From Latrodectus hesperus (Eukaryota > Arthropoda > Arachnida > Araneae > Theridiidae): a DNA stretch of 64,000 nt. The DNA is taken from assembly GCA_037975125.1 (NCBI GenBank), contig CM075855.1:109296245-109360244 (forward strand), given 5' to 3'. The number at the start of each line of letters is the position of its first letter. The first letter of the stretch is position 1. A model generated the notes under the pieces. The model was given only the letters and a program-made list of their open reading frames with translations. It had not been told where the DNA came from and ran no database searches. Made by a program: the position numbers and the translations under genes. Shown piece after piece: positions 12,454-28,862 of the stretch.

Positions 12454-13989
12454 ATAATTAACTTACGTGTCTTACGTTACAGCTAGAGTAGAGGAATTAA
12501 TTTCTCTATGTTTACTTAATTTTTAATTATTTTTCTTAAACATATAAACGCGTAACATCCAACTTCGGAATATTCCCTTAATAATTAATCAGAATCTTCT
12601 AGACAAAGTCATTCTGTTACTGAATGAATTCTGCTTTGTTATGAAGCACAAAGGAACAATTAATCAAATAATTAAGAGGTATTGTCCTAGAAGCATTGAT
12701 TGGCTTGATAATGATATTTAAAACAATATGTGTTTTACAAAATAAGTAAATAAACGAAGAATAAAAATTCCCTAAAATTAACACGTACTTTTATAAACTA
12801 GTTTAACAATGAAGTTAAAAAAATAGTTTATTTTTTGATATCCTTTCGTCATTAATGAAATTTTTATCTTTTGATGATTCTGAGAATTTTCATTGAAAAA
12901 AAATTGAAAATTAGAAAGTATATTAAATTAATTTTCTTAGTACAAGGAGAAAATATCCAGGCTAAGCAAAGAAAAGCAGAATTTATTTTTTTCAAAGTAG
13001 TTTTAGAAAATGCATTTATTTATTGCACGTAGTATGTAAATTTATGTATTATAAATTTATCGTGCACTTGAGATTCAAACAGGGAATATTTTCATATAAA
13101 GTGCTTGGAAGTAAAACACCTTTGAGAAAATCTGAACAAAACCTTTATGTGAATTCTAAACGCACAAAATCATTTTATTATAATCTAAAATTATAATTAT
13201 ATCAATCTTAATATTCCAAAAAGATTTTTTAAAAGTACAAAAACCATCGTTAATAATTCCAACATAATGAAAATAATAAAAATATTAATGAAAGAAAAAA
13301 ATAAATCTTGGTTGTGAAAATATTAAAATAATCATATTCTCTTAATTGCTTGGATAAGACACAAAGACATACTAAGACATGCTAAAAAATAAATGAGAAA
13401 AACAGTATTTAGTCCATTAATAAAATTCAAGCAGGAGAAAATAAACACTTGTGATAAACTATTCGTATAGTAATATCTTCATATTATGCAATCGAAAAAA
13501 CATCTTAGGAAAGTTTACAACGCAAATCCTTAAGCTGTATGACGTGAAAGATTAAATATTGATATTCTTTTTAATATTTGAAAAATAAGTGACTAACCTA
13601 AATATGATGAATGTTATTTCAAAATATGCAAAGATTGTCCAAAATATCCCAAGCATTACACCGTTATCTGAATATCGAATCTGTCATAATTACCATAATT
13701 ATATTGTTGGATCTTCATTATGAAGAGGACGAAAATCTCATCTTAACAATGGATGATAAGGTGTCAGCTGAATATGTGACTCTCGCAATAATTTCATAGG
13801 ATAGCTACTAATTATCAGCTATGAGCATTTTCATAGATGAATTTGCGCGAAGTATATATCTCTTTTGTTTTAGAGACTTAAGGTTTTTTTTTAATAAAAA
13901 GTTTAGCAATTCCAGTTTACACATATTTAAAATATTCCATTCACAATAAGTTTATATAAAGTCATTGTGAAAATACATGTCACAAAAAT
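12454..13989. other. AT-rich spacer, no feature seen
   Basis: One 62-codon open frame (13611-13799) without recognisable similarity. No repeats or RNA genes. Confidence 0.55.
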
Positions 13990-14610
13990 TACGATTAAAC
14001 TAAAAATGGTTTATTATCCATAATTCATTATAATATTTAAAAAAAATTACGCAAATAAAAGGTTACTATAGACTAAGAAAATTATTTTATTTCAAATAAA
14101 ATTGTTACTACCCTATATTAAAATAAATACTTAATAAAGATATGCGCTAATTTTTTCAAAAATGTAATTTCAACTTTTTGACTAATTTCAATGTTTTTTT
14201 AACTAAAATTGATTTAATATGCATCATATGTTTTAATATTTAATAAAAAGTAGGTAAGTAAATGGTTACTAAAGATTACTAAAATTATTTTATTTCAAAT
14301 AAAAGTCCACTATCTTATATTAAAATAGATAATTAATAATGAATTCACTAACTTTTTCAACAATTTAACTTTTAAACGATTTTACTTTATTAAATTAAAA
14401 TTGACTTAATATGCATAATATATTGTAATATTTAATAAAAATTACATAAGTAAAAGATTACTATAGATTAAGAAAATCATTTTATTTCAAATAATGTCTA
14501 CAATCTTACATTAAAATGGATAATTAATAAAGACATGCAATTAACTTGTCACTCTTGGTTTTGCTTCTATTAAATCAAATTTAAAATATATAATTAAATA
14601 TTAATTTATA
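13990..14610. repeat. Three-copy ~200-bp tandem array
   Basis: Unit anchors AATATTTAA-AAAA occur at 14032, 14235 and 14427, giving periods of 203 and 192 bp. Each is followed by a GTTACTATAGA-like block and then ATTATTTTATTTCAAAT. A partial unit precedes the first anchor. Copies are clearly diverged. No coding frame. Confidence 0.75.
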
Positions 14611-16481
<1,871 letters not shown>

Positions 16482-17300
16482 ACATCGACGAAAACATTGC
16501 CATTAGACGAGAATAAAAAAAGGGGAAACAAAGTTATTTGAAAACAAATAGACGCTTCAATAGATTTAGAGCAATATCGTGCTATCAAAAATAATGACAT
16601 AAGTTCATTATTGCCGGTAATAAGATAAAAGTCTCTAATTTTCCTGGTTTTCGTGGATTTTTCTTTCCGTGCTCAATAACAATTCTTTTTCTCTCGGGGC
16701 AGAAATTGAATCACTTTATGATTTCTTGATAGGGAAAGACACATCAGCTAAATTGAACCATTACACGGGGATGTGAGGTCTATATTTACCGATAAAAAGA
16801 CAAACACAAAAGCGAAAGTTGTATATAACATCTCTGTCAGTAATTTATAAAAGAAAAGAATGGAAGAGAAGAAAAAAGAGAAATCTTAGCTATTCCTCCA
16901 CTGAAGTTTTAGAGTAAGATTCCACAGAATACGAGGTTCTTTGTGGCCGTAAAAACCTAAATGTCCGACTGTCCATCTGCTTCTTGGAGCCGAGAGAGGA
17001 AACACAAAGCTACATAAAACTTTATGAGTGCCACCCCCGCCACCCTCACCATTTTCGGCTGTCCATTATAGACACAGCTCTGCTAGCAGAAACTTTAGCC
17101 CAGAAGCTTTATGATCGAGTATTGTATGTCTTCACCTTAGTATTAGGTTACTATTAACCTTCGCCTGGCTTTGCTGCAGCACAGCAAACTAAATAATTCA
17201 TTAGATTTGGTGCTTACCTGTCCAGTGGCGAAGCAACTAAGCCTTATTTATGGCGCATTTTGAAGATGGCCCTAGAAATATCAGGTAAAGTTGAACTTAG
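16482..17300. other. Higher-complexity island
   Basis: Clearly less AT-rich than its surroundings, with CpG-containing and C-rich stretches (for example CCACCCCCGCCACCC near 17032). No match to repeats elsewhere in the window. On the minus strand, 17217-17271 is bounded by a TTTCTAG acceptor-like site and a GTAAGC donor-like site. All three frames inside it contain stops, so it could only be an untranslated exon. A conserved non-coding element is an equal possibility. Confidence 0.25.
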
Positions 17301-17955
17301 ACACGACCTGCGGATTTACTAGAAATTTATCTAAAGTTGATGTCGGAACTTTCTTGATTTATAATGCAGACTTTCGGTGTTTCCATGAGTGTTTCTTACT
17401 TTTTATAGGCTGTTTTTAATACAGTATTTCATATTAATATTTTTATAGACTTTACTTGCAATTAATTATCTGCTGATTGAGATATGGATTTATTTTAGAT
17501 AATTTTTTGTTTCATTTTATTTTAACTTACAGCTTACTTGATTATACGTACTTAAGCAAAACTGACATCATTAAAGTGCTGTTAAAAGATAATGCAGTGT
17601 ATAAATTTTACCTGAAGTCGACACATTAAAATTTTAAATAGTAATACACTTAAGAAGTGGAAATTAAAATAATTTTTTCTTCTCTATTTACATAGATAAA
17701 TTATATAAACTATGATAAAAATGAATGCATACATTCTTTAAGGAAATAATAAAATAAATAATCGCATAGTAATTAATTAATTCTACCTGAATGGAAAATT
17801 ATGTATATGATTTTAGTTATAGTACACCACTACCTATTTATGAATAAAATTAAAATTTTAATAAAATTATTAGATTCCTATTAAAGTACTCGTCAATAAT
17901 TTCTTTCAGAATTGAAAGATTGGTAATTAAAATACATACTACATACATACATATA
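17301..17955. other. AT-rich spacer, no feature seen
   Basis: Nothing recognised. Confidence 0.55.
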
Positions 17956-18798
<843 letters not shown>

Positions 18799-19632
18799 AC
18801 AGGATGATCTTTTTTAAAGTGACAGTGTTTGCAACGCCCTGTAGAGCGATCTAATAGCCGTGCTGAACTTGGTATTTAGTGCTAAACTTGGTATATAGAC
18901 TAATAAAAACACGGGAAAAAAAGTCAGTGAAAAAAATTTTAGTTTCAAAAATTGCCGCTAGGGCATTTTTTGACATTTTACAATGTATAAAATATGAGAA
19001 AAGGAAAATACTAACCCATAAAATTGTGCAGTTAAATTATTAATGTTTATTTACTACATTAACTTCCCCGGTTAGGAATTAGACCACATTCAATATGAGC
19101 ACCGTTCTCAGAAATAACATCGTGCATTCTGTGCACAACGTTCTCAGAAATAACACCGTGCATTCTGTGCACCACGTTCTCCACAGCCGTACGTAACATA
19201 TCACGAGGAATATCCAGCACTGTCTTCATTATGTTGTCCTTTAGAATAGACAAATTTGATACTCCACCAACATAAACGCACGTTCCGGTAACGTGAGAGG
19301 CATGGCCACTGGAGCTCATTTACTTCAGCTGAGATTATTTGTCAGAGCTATCTACTATTTGCATTTATAGCCCCTATTGCTGGCACTGTAATTGCACAAC
19401 ATTTGTATTTTTCTTTGAAACTTGTTTTTTATGGTAATTCTCGTTATTATAAGCTAAAGCACCATCACAAAATACCCTAGCGACTACTTTTAGAACTGAT
19501 TTTTTTTATTTACGGAATCTTTTTCCCCATGTTTTGATTTGTCTAAATACCAAGTTTGGTGTCATTTCGGCTATTAGATCGCGCTACAGTACGCTCCAAA
19601 CACTGTCACTTTAAAAAAGATCACCCTTTATA
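18799..19632 (-). mobile_element. TIR transposon remnant, 834 bp, DUF4817/Tc1-mariner-like
   Basis: The left end reads CAGGATGATCTTTTTTAAAG. The complement of the right end reads AAGGGTGATCTTTTTTAAAG. The match continues for about 80 bases (GTGACAGTGTTTG, GCGATCTAATAGCCG, CTTGGTATTTAG), i.e. long terminal inverted repeats. A TA stands at each outer edge, the usual target of the Tc1-mariner group. Inside, the minus strand codes only the last ~86 residues of a transposase-like frame. Most of the coding region is deleted, so this is a non-autonomous, probably dead copy. Confidence 0.75.
19059..19319 (-). pseudogene. C-terminal fragment of a DUF4817-type transposase
   Basis: The frame has the helix NIMKTVLDIPRDMLRTAVEN and the terminal SENGAHIE block. 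These resemble the C-terminus of arthropod transposase-like proteins carrying DUF4817, which typically end in a GAHIEH-type motif. A 36-bp (12-residue) internal tandem duplication repeats ENVVHRMH (19106-19141 and 19142-19177). The DDE catalytic core is absent. Family placement is from memory of the motif, not a search. Confidence 0.5.
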
Positions 19633-20193
19633 TTAAAGTATCTATAAACTGTGTAAATACAGCTTAAATATCACCTAAGATAGGCGATAATTTTTTATAG
19701 AAGCAAAAGTTTATTTTTCCCTTGCGTACTTGATAGCAAAAAGCTAATTTTTTCTAAGACGTAACCTAATTGCCAAAAGTAAATTAATTATAATTTCACT
19801 GATGAAATAATTCAAAATTATTTTTAATGCATAATGTTTTGATTAAGGAGTGTTTCATTGTATTTATAACACTTTAACCATAAAGGGTGACCGTGGGATG
19901 GACAAATGACGACTCTTTTCTTTGGTGCGTCTGAATTCAATCCAAACTACTGTTGAACAACGGAAGTTAGGCGTTACGCTTCTGTATGCGCATCAGTTAG
20001 AAAGGGTGCTTGAAAGTTTTAAGGGTTTTCTTCCTTGCAACATCAACCCACTATCAATTCAACCGCCCGAAAGGCACTTTTTGTTATGGATGCTAAAGCG
20101 CCTTATAACGAACTTTGGTTTTTAGATTGTCCCCTTACTATGTCAAATTTTTATCATAAGAATATTCTAACCAAGACTAAAAGTTATTAAAGG
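19633..20193. other. Spacer with unrecognised open frame
   Basis: A moderately complex block at 19890-20130 contains a 67-codon open frame (19922-20125) of unknown identity. No repeat partner found in the window. Confidence 0.35.
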
Positions 20194-21016
20194 TAGAAAT
20201 ATTGGATGTTTCTACTAACTTATGTTCCGAATGTTTAAATTTAAATGAAAATTTGCAATGAGCATGAGATTGCTCAATTTCAAGCTAAAAATTAATAAAA
20301 AAAATATTCCGTATGATATCAAACGTGCTTGATGGACTTTTTATCTCAAACAGAACTTTTCTTTTTTATATTTAGAAATATTATAAAATGAACACTAATT
20401 ATAGTTCCTAATATCTAAATTCTTATCAAAATTTGTTTGAAAAGATGAAAATATTCCCTTTAAAGCCGAAAATATAGTTAGAAGAAGAATATTTTATGTA
20501 AGATCAAAAGTGATTGAAAATAGAAATATTCGATGATAGACACTAATTAATGTTCTTAATGATTGAATTTAAAGCAAAATATGTAATGAAAAGGCGAGTA
20601 ATCAATTTAATCCCCAAAGTTTATAATTACAAAAATATTCTAATGAAGATCAAAGTGATTGTAATTAGAACTATTAAATGATTGACATTAATTAGTGTTC
20701 TAGGAACATTAATTGTGGGATTTCTTAGTCCTAGGCCCTAAACATTAGTCATAGGAACATTAATTCTGGGTTCTAGGAACATTAATATTCCATTTGAGAT
20801 CACATGACACTAATTAGTGTTCTAGGAACATTAATTAATGTCAATAATTTAATTGTTCTAATTACAATCACTATGTGATCTTAAGTAAAATTTTTTTGTT
20901 ATTATTATTTTTGGGGATTAAATTGATTATTCGCATTTTCATTACATATTTTGCTTTAAATTCAAACGTTAAGAACATTAATTAGTGTTTATCATCGAAT
21001 ATTTCTATTTATTTTC
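20194..21016. repeat. ~150-bp diverged satellite with a ~200-bp fold-back
   Basis: Unit starts of the form TAGAAATATT...ACACTAATTA occur at 20194, 20373, 20521 and 20666 (spacings 179, 148, 145). The block 20516-20717 is then repeated in reverse complement at 20806-21016, with an 88-bp spacer. Matching blocks include GAATTTAAAGCAAAATATG, AATCAATTTAATCCCC and GTGATTGTAATTAGAAC. The spacer itself has short copies of GGAACATTAAT. The structure could form a long imperfect hairpin. No coding frame, no clear terminal duplication. Confidence 0.8.
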
Positions 21017-21845
21017 ATGGCAAAGTTTACACTAAAATATAAGCGTTTGAAAGAAACATCGTCGATATTAATTCAACTAAAAATCATTTTTGATGCATAA
21101 ATAAAATTATTAAACTTGCATTTTAAAACAAAAATAGCTCATATAATCCATTTTATTCAAACATTTATTCCTTAACAAGAGCATTGTTTCGGTTGTCATA
21201 AAATGGACAATCAGCACAACGAAGCTATGATTTAATGCAGTGAAAGCAATTTCTTTGATAAAGAAATGCACACACAGTTTCCAAATCCTGACTTTAAAAC
21301 CTAACCTCGCGTTTAAGGAGAGCAATTTATAGAAAATTTATGGAGGATTGGAGATGAGGCCTTGAGTCCTATCAAAGCGACGGAGTTAGTGGAGGTGAAA
21401 ATCTTTCTTTTACAAATGGTTTTTTTCTCTGCTTCTGGCCAATTTCAATTGGGCGCCTTCACAAGAAATCCTAAACTACTTTTTGGGAATGAGCCACCGG
21501 GGTGAAATGAAACAGAGACGTAAATTAAGCAGAAATTGGGAGTTTCCGCGTAAGGCCCCACTCAGCGTCGATGATGGTCCATCGATATTTAACATGCATC
21601 AAGTTCCCAGAATAAATAATTTTACCTGAGCGGAAAAGGAAGGTTTGCTTCATTTGTGACAGGATTGGAATAGGGAAGCGATAAAAAAACTTTTAAATGA
21701 AACAAGTTGAAAATAGAAAAATAATAAAGGAATTCGCATATGGACACAAAATTTCACTTTTACTTATTTTATAAATACGATATTAATAGTTTATTCTAGT
21801 TATGAAACTTTTAAGATAGAAAAAAAATAATCAACAATTTTATGA
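21017..21845. other. Spacer with a higher-complexity island at 21290-21650
   Basis: The island has balanced base composition and CpGs (for example CAGCGTCGATGATGG near 21562) and no partner elsewhere in the window. No frame is recognisable. It may be a conserved non-coding element or part of a host transcript. The rest is AT-rich. Confidence 0.3.
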
Positions 21846-22053
21846 AATTTAACGATTTTTTGAGCCTTATGTTTTACAAATCTGCTTTTTGTTATTTCAA
21901 CAAATTAAAAGAAAATGTTTATTGTTGGCTTAAGCAAGGCCTTAAAATTCTTATTAGATGGTTTTAAAATATTGAAAATTGCTTACAAATAATTATTTAG
22001 AATTCTATTAATTAAGGAAACTTTTAGAATATTAAATCGTCCTTGCCTATTTA
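21846..22053 (+). repeat. Dispersed repeat R1, copy 2
   Basis: Aligns in direct orientation with the complement of 2612-2736 and, in its right half (from GTTGGCTTAAGCAAGGC), with 41269-41402. It ends with ATCGTCCTTGCCTATTTAG directly against the Merlin end at 22055. The Merlin element probably inserted into this repeat. Confidence 0.6.
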
Positions 22054-22054
22054 G

Positions 22055-22985
22055 GGCACAGGTGCTGTATAATTCAGGGTCTCAAATTTTGAATTTTCTT
22101 GGAGACGACGAAATGTTGCCAAGATTTCTTAATGCCGCTCGAATATGTTGTAATTGTGACTCAATAAATTCGTTTTTGAAAAACTTTACATATCTAAATA
22201 TTAACATGATAAATAAAGAGCGAAGATATATATATTTGAAATAATAAGATTTTTTTAAAATAATGGAACATTAGAACAGAGAGTGAAACATTAGAAAATA
22301 CGAATATTTTCCTTATTCGTATTCGTTTTAGAAATTACTTCGGAAACGAATGCAATTAAGGAAAATATAGGAGCTTCGAAAAAGTAAATACGAAATCTAA
22401 GAAAATCGGAATATGAATTCTGACGAAAATTCCAGAAGAATCAGAACATGAATACAAATGAAAAATAAAAAAACAATCTCAAAATAATAAATATAAATTA
22501 AAACGTACAATTTATACTGCTAATTATAATAATTTAAGCAAAACTAAATAAAGAAATAATAATTTTAAAAATGTATATCCAACTTATATAGTATTTTATT
22601 TTAATAATATAAGTTATAAAAACCCCATACATAAGCTAAAGAAAGACTTTGTCGACTAAATTTTAAATAGTAACTTTAAATTAATCCCAATTAATTTTTT
22701 CAATGATTTCCCAAAAAACATTAAATGGAAAAAAAATGGATTTATGGAATAAAAAGAATGTCAAATAAAATTTAAAATCCGTTTGACCATTATGTGTCGG
22801 CAATTTGCTTTTTACTTGTCTCCATGTGCTTTCAATAGTATTTGTATGGCATCCTGTAGTTGCATCCACGAAAGTGACTCTGTGGTTAACAGTCAAATGT
22901 TGATAACCCTTGCTTCCTAATGAATCACAAGCCTTCCAAGAATTGGAATAAATGGCTGTCCTTAGCTCAATCCAATGTTTAATAA
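22055..22985 (-). mobile_element. Merlin-type DNA transposon, interrupted by mariner
   Basis: The left end GGCACAGGTGCTGTATAATTC matches the terminal repeat of the 981-bp element at 41826-42806. The next ~620 bp match that element internally (for example GACGAAATGTTGCCAAGAT and GAAACATTAGAAAATACGAA). At 22681-22985 the minus strand codes the C-terminal part of an ISXO2-like transposase. The coding frame is cut at 22986 by a mariner end. The missing N-terminal half and right terminal repeat were not found beyond the mariner, so that part is lost. Confidence 0.75.
22681..22985 (-). pseudogene. ISXO2-like (Merlin) transposase, C-terminal fragment
   Basis: The fragment reads TAIYSNSWKACDSLGSKGYQ, HLTVNHRVTFVD and GCHTNTIESTWRQVK. 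These are the signature blocks of the DDE domain of IS1595/ISXO2 transposases, the core of eukaryotic Merlin elements. The glutamate of NTIE is present. The position that is normally the second catalytic aspartate (YSD) is asparagine here (codon 22942-22944). Together with truncation by the mariner insertion, the enzyme is dead. The frame runs on to a normal-looking stop at 22681, so decay is otherwise mild. Confidence 0.75.
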
Positions 22986-23437
22986 TACGAGGGTTACTCT
23001 GAAATTTTTGAGAAACGCGCAGACGAGAATTTACAAAATAAAAATAACGGTTCAATTTTAAAGTACAAAGTATTTTAACACAGAAGACGATTTTTTACTG
23101 ACTTACTTCAACTTGTTTAGCGTGGAATAAATTTTAAACAGAAGAGAAAATGGAGTTGACGCGAGAACATTTTCGCGCTATGATTTTCTACGATTTCAAA
23201 GCAGGATAAAATCAAGAAGAATGCGTTCAACGGTTGCAATTAGCATTGGGTGATGAATCACCAGCTCGTGCTACTGTATTCAGACGGTTTAGAGAATTTA
23301 GAAGAGGTCGCAATTTTCTTCAGGATGAAGAACACATAGGAAGGCCGCCGTCGGCAGTCATCCCGGATAATGTGCTTGCCATACGAAAAATGTTAATGGA
23401 TGATAATCTTGACCTATCAAATGATACAGAAGGAACT
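22986..23437 (+). mobile_element. mariner element, 5' part (copy 1)
   Basis: Begins TACGAGGGTTACTCTGAAAT, a mariner-type inverted repeat with its TA target, followed by a ~150-bp leader almost identical to that of copy 2 at 37731. Homology to copy 2 stops at about 23437, so the 3' two-thirds and right inverted repeat are deleted. It interrupts the Merlin transposase frame and is therefore younger than the Merlin insertion. Confidence 0.85.
23150..23437 (+). pseudogene. mariner (SETMAR-type) transposase N-terminus, broken
   Basis: From the ATG at 23150 the frame starts MELTREHFRAMIFYDFKAG and meets an in-frame TAA at 23207. It continues NQEECVQRLQLALGDESPAR and RWFREF/RRFREF-type helix-turn-helix text, with GRPPSA. 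This is the N-terminal DNA-binding half found in mariner transposases and the SETMAR fusion. A small deletion near 23405 shifts the frame (CTYQMIQ in copy 2 is lost here). The catalytic domain is absent. Confidence 0.85.
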
Positions 23438-26242
<2,805 letters not shown>

Positions 26243-26254
26243 ATAGGCCAAGGT

Positions 26255-26450
26255 GGGCCGATCTGGCAGCAGAACTGTTAGTGCTCTTGCCTCCTGTTCA
26301 ACAGTTCGTGGGTTCGAATTCCACCTTGGCCATGGATGTTTGTAGAGGTCCGCAATCCACTTTAAACCATAGGTCCCGATCTAATTAGCCCTCGAATACA
26401 AAAAATGAGCCTCGAGCGATAAACAAACCTAACCGGCCATGGTGGTGCTA
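26255..26450 (+). mobile_element. tRNA-derived SINE, family C
   Basis: The head has CAGCAGAACTGTTAGTGCTC in the A-box position and a B box GGTTCGAATTCC. The body (ATGGATGTTTGTAG, AATCCACTTTAAACC, CTAATTAGCCCTCG) matches the better-preserved copies at 56054 and 63211. TATTGACAGT occurs on both sides (26233-26242 and 26485-26494). If this is the target duplication, the insert is longer than the 175-bp standard unit by an extra 3' segment. Confidence 0.85.
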
Positions 26451-26494
26451 AAAAAAAGATCATCGTTCGGTAACATGTAAGAAGTATTGACAGT

Positions 26495-27107
26495 GGCCAC
26501 ATCTGTGGTACATCGGTTCTCAGATGCGGCTGGCTGGTTGAATTTTATGGTTCAGATGAGGCATACTTAATAGGCTATATCAATGTTCAAAAATATTAAA
26601 TTTTGAGTAGCAAGAAAGTAAGTTTTGTCACAGAAAATTCTCTTTATCACCAACGAATGAAGTTTTGTTTTGTGAGTTATAACATTTGGGATCAGGTTTT
26701 GTTTTATTCTAGACCATTATCTCCAAACGTGTCTTGATTTTTAGATGATTGATGTTTCCGAACATTCTTGTCATTGATGCTTCTGAATAATATGTGAGCC
26801 AATGCATATAACTTTAGCAGAATAGAAACTTCTAGTTCAACAGAATACGTTCCACACTTGTTCAGATGTCATTATGACTGTCTTTTTATTCAAAGAGACT
26901 TTTCTAGATACACTAGCAATACTGTTTTCCTTGAAACTCCAATTTATCACAGCTAGATTTCTATTTATGGAACTGCGTTATAGACCAAGTCGTATAGAAT
27001 CATTTAAAGACATGGAAGAACTGGAATTAATGATCATAAGTGTGATAAAATCATTTTTAATAGGCCTACTTAAATAGACTATCGTGAATTCTGAGCAGAC
27101 TATTGAT
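26495..27107. other. Spacer, no feature supported
   Basis: Moderately AT-rich. A 67-codon frame at 26874-27077 is unrecognised. Confidence 0.45.
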
Positions 27108-27245
27108 CTGTTGTTGTTGTTGCTTATGACACTTGGACAAGCCACGCTCGCTATGCCGTTGGCAGTGCGAATTAAGTCAAGAGAGAGCGTCTTTCGTTTG
27201 GAACAGAGCACCACGAAGGTGAAAGTACGACTTTGCTCTTTTTTA
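27108..27245 (-). mobile_element. SINE family F, 3' fragment (minus)
   Basis: The left end GTTGTTGTTGCTTATGACAC is the complement of the (CAA)n tail. The rest (CTTGGACAAGCC, GCTCGCTATGCCG, AGAGCACCACGAAGGTGAAAG) matches the minus copies at 49659 and 63418. The 5' head is missing. It faces a plus-strand fragment of the same family at 27395. Confidence 0.85.
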
Positions 27246-27394
27246 AATATCATTTTGATGTGTGCCTCGTCATTTTGAACCACGGTCAGGTGACGAGGTC
27301 ACACCTGAGCTGGCACCCTACTCTCCACATTCACATTCACGCCACACTAGTGGAAGGACTTTGGGCGTCACATATTAACGTGGACACGTCCCAA
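27246..27394. other. Foreign spacer between two inverted SINE fragments
   Basis: A GC-richer ~150-bp block (TGAACCACGGTCAGGTGACG, CACCTGAGCTGGCACCC, CATTCACGCCACAC) unlike family F. It is probably a fragment of another repeat, but no second copy is in the window. Confidence 0.4.
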
Positions 27395-27598
27395 ACCCTT
27401 CAAATCAATGTCAAAATTGAGGCAGTGGATCTTCTGGTGGGGCCATCTATCGGAGGAATTTAGATCAAAGTCGTACTTTCACATTCGTGGTGCTCTGGTT
27501 AAACGAAAGACGCACCTTACTGACTTATGCAAATTCGCATAGAGAATGGCATAGTGAGATTGGTTTTGTTCAAGTGGCATAAGTAATAGCAACACGTG
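27395..27598 (+). mobile_element. SINE family F, 3' fragment (plus)
   Basis: Begins GTGGATC/GGTGG...GCCATCTATCGGAGGA and continues through AAAGTCGTACTTTCAC, GTGGTGCTCTGGTTAAACG and the GCAACAC tail, as in the full plus copy at 59078. The tRNA-like head is missing. It forms a head-to-head inverted pair with 27108-27245. Confidence 0.85.
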
Positions 27599-28862
27599 TG
27601 CATATATTTATATAATTTAAAAAATTGCTCTTATTAAAATAATTCATCGGAATTCGGTTTAATTTTTATTTTCATATCTCTTTTAATAAATTTAAATTTG
27701 ATTCAACAAAAATTTCAAGTAATGTACAGTAAACTGTAAATCCCATCTCTTGTTAGACACAAGTTTTCATAAATTTTATTTAAAAAAAATCACTTGCCTA
27801 TCAAAGTTTACGTAGTTAAACTTTTATACGATCAAATAAAATTTTTTTTACCAGTATTGTAAAATTTTTATTACAAAATTATAAATCATATGTTAATAAA
27901 TTTTATTCTAAGAAAAATTACTGCTTAATATTTGTATCTAAGAAGTTATTGAATAAATAATGGATATTTACAATTTGACTTATTAAACTGTTTTGTAATT
28001 ATAACTTTTATGACGAAAATTTATGCAGAAAGTATTTGTAACTTTTATTCACAAAGTGCCCGAATTTCGATAACTTTCAAAAGTACAATGTCTAAAACAG
28101 TTAGACTTGTTCAATGTTATTTAGTAGATGATGGCAAGAAATTTTTTCAGCATCGGTCCTATCAACTAATGATTAATTCCTTAATGACTATAATACAATC
28201 TAAAACCAGTTCTAAGCCTATTTTGTAAAACCTTGTCAAAGCCTTAATTGTAAAACAATTAAGGATAATTTTAACAGTTAACAATATTCGATTATATCAT
28301 AAGGAGAGTAAATTGTGTTACAAAAACAGAAACTTATTTTTTGAATATTTTAATATTATGATTGATAATTACTTAAAATTATCAAATTTAATATTTTTTA
28401 TTACTTAAGGAAAATTAATTAATTTCATGAGACAACAGAGAATTTGTATGAATATTCATGCTTGTATTTTTAATGAATGAGAGTTGCAATTTTCAAAATT
28501 ATTGGGATATAACTGTCAAGAGCAAGGATCCTTTAGTTAAATTACAGTTTAACTCAAATTTCGTCTTTTATTTTTAGCTTAAGAGGAAGGACCCATTAAG
28601 CCGGAGTTCCTGAAGTTGAAACAGAGGAGCTCCCGTGAATAATTCTTGCGTCAAGTGCGGTACAATATCCAGTGCTTCTGTTAATTTCATTCTCTCAGTT
28701 AGAGTTTAATGATGCTTGAGTGCGAAAAGTGGGACCAGCGCTGGGGCCGACGGGTGGACCGTTAACCCTTCAACACTGCAGCTGACCGTCATTCGTCAGA
28801 ACAGAGTTAAGTCCCTTACTGTAGAGCGTCGTATAAATCTGAAAAGTCTCTCCCTTTTTTAC
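27599..28862. other. AT-rich spacer with a complex island at 28560-28860
   Basis: The island is less AT-rich, with CpGs (GACGGGTGGACCG near 28749). A plausible 3' splice site (a T-rich run then TTTTTAG at about 28577) stands at its left edge, but no open frame of useful length follows. 28010-28228 is an unrecognised 72-codon frame. Confidence 0.3.

Noticed and set aside
27978..28228. 72-codon frame as a host peptide
   Set aside because: AT-driven composition and no recognisable feature; not listed as a gene.
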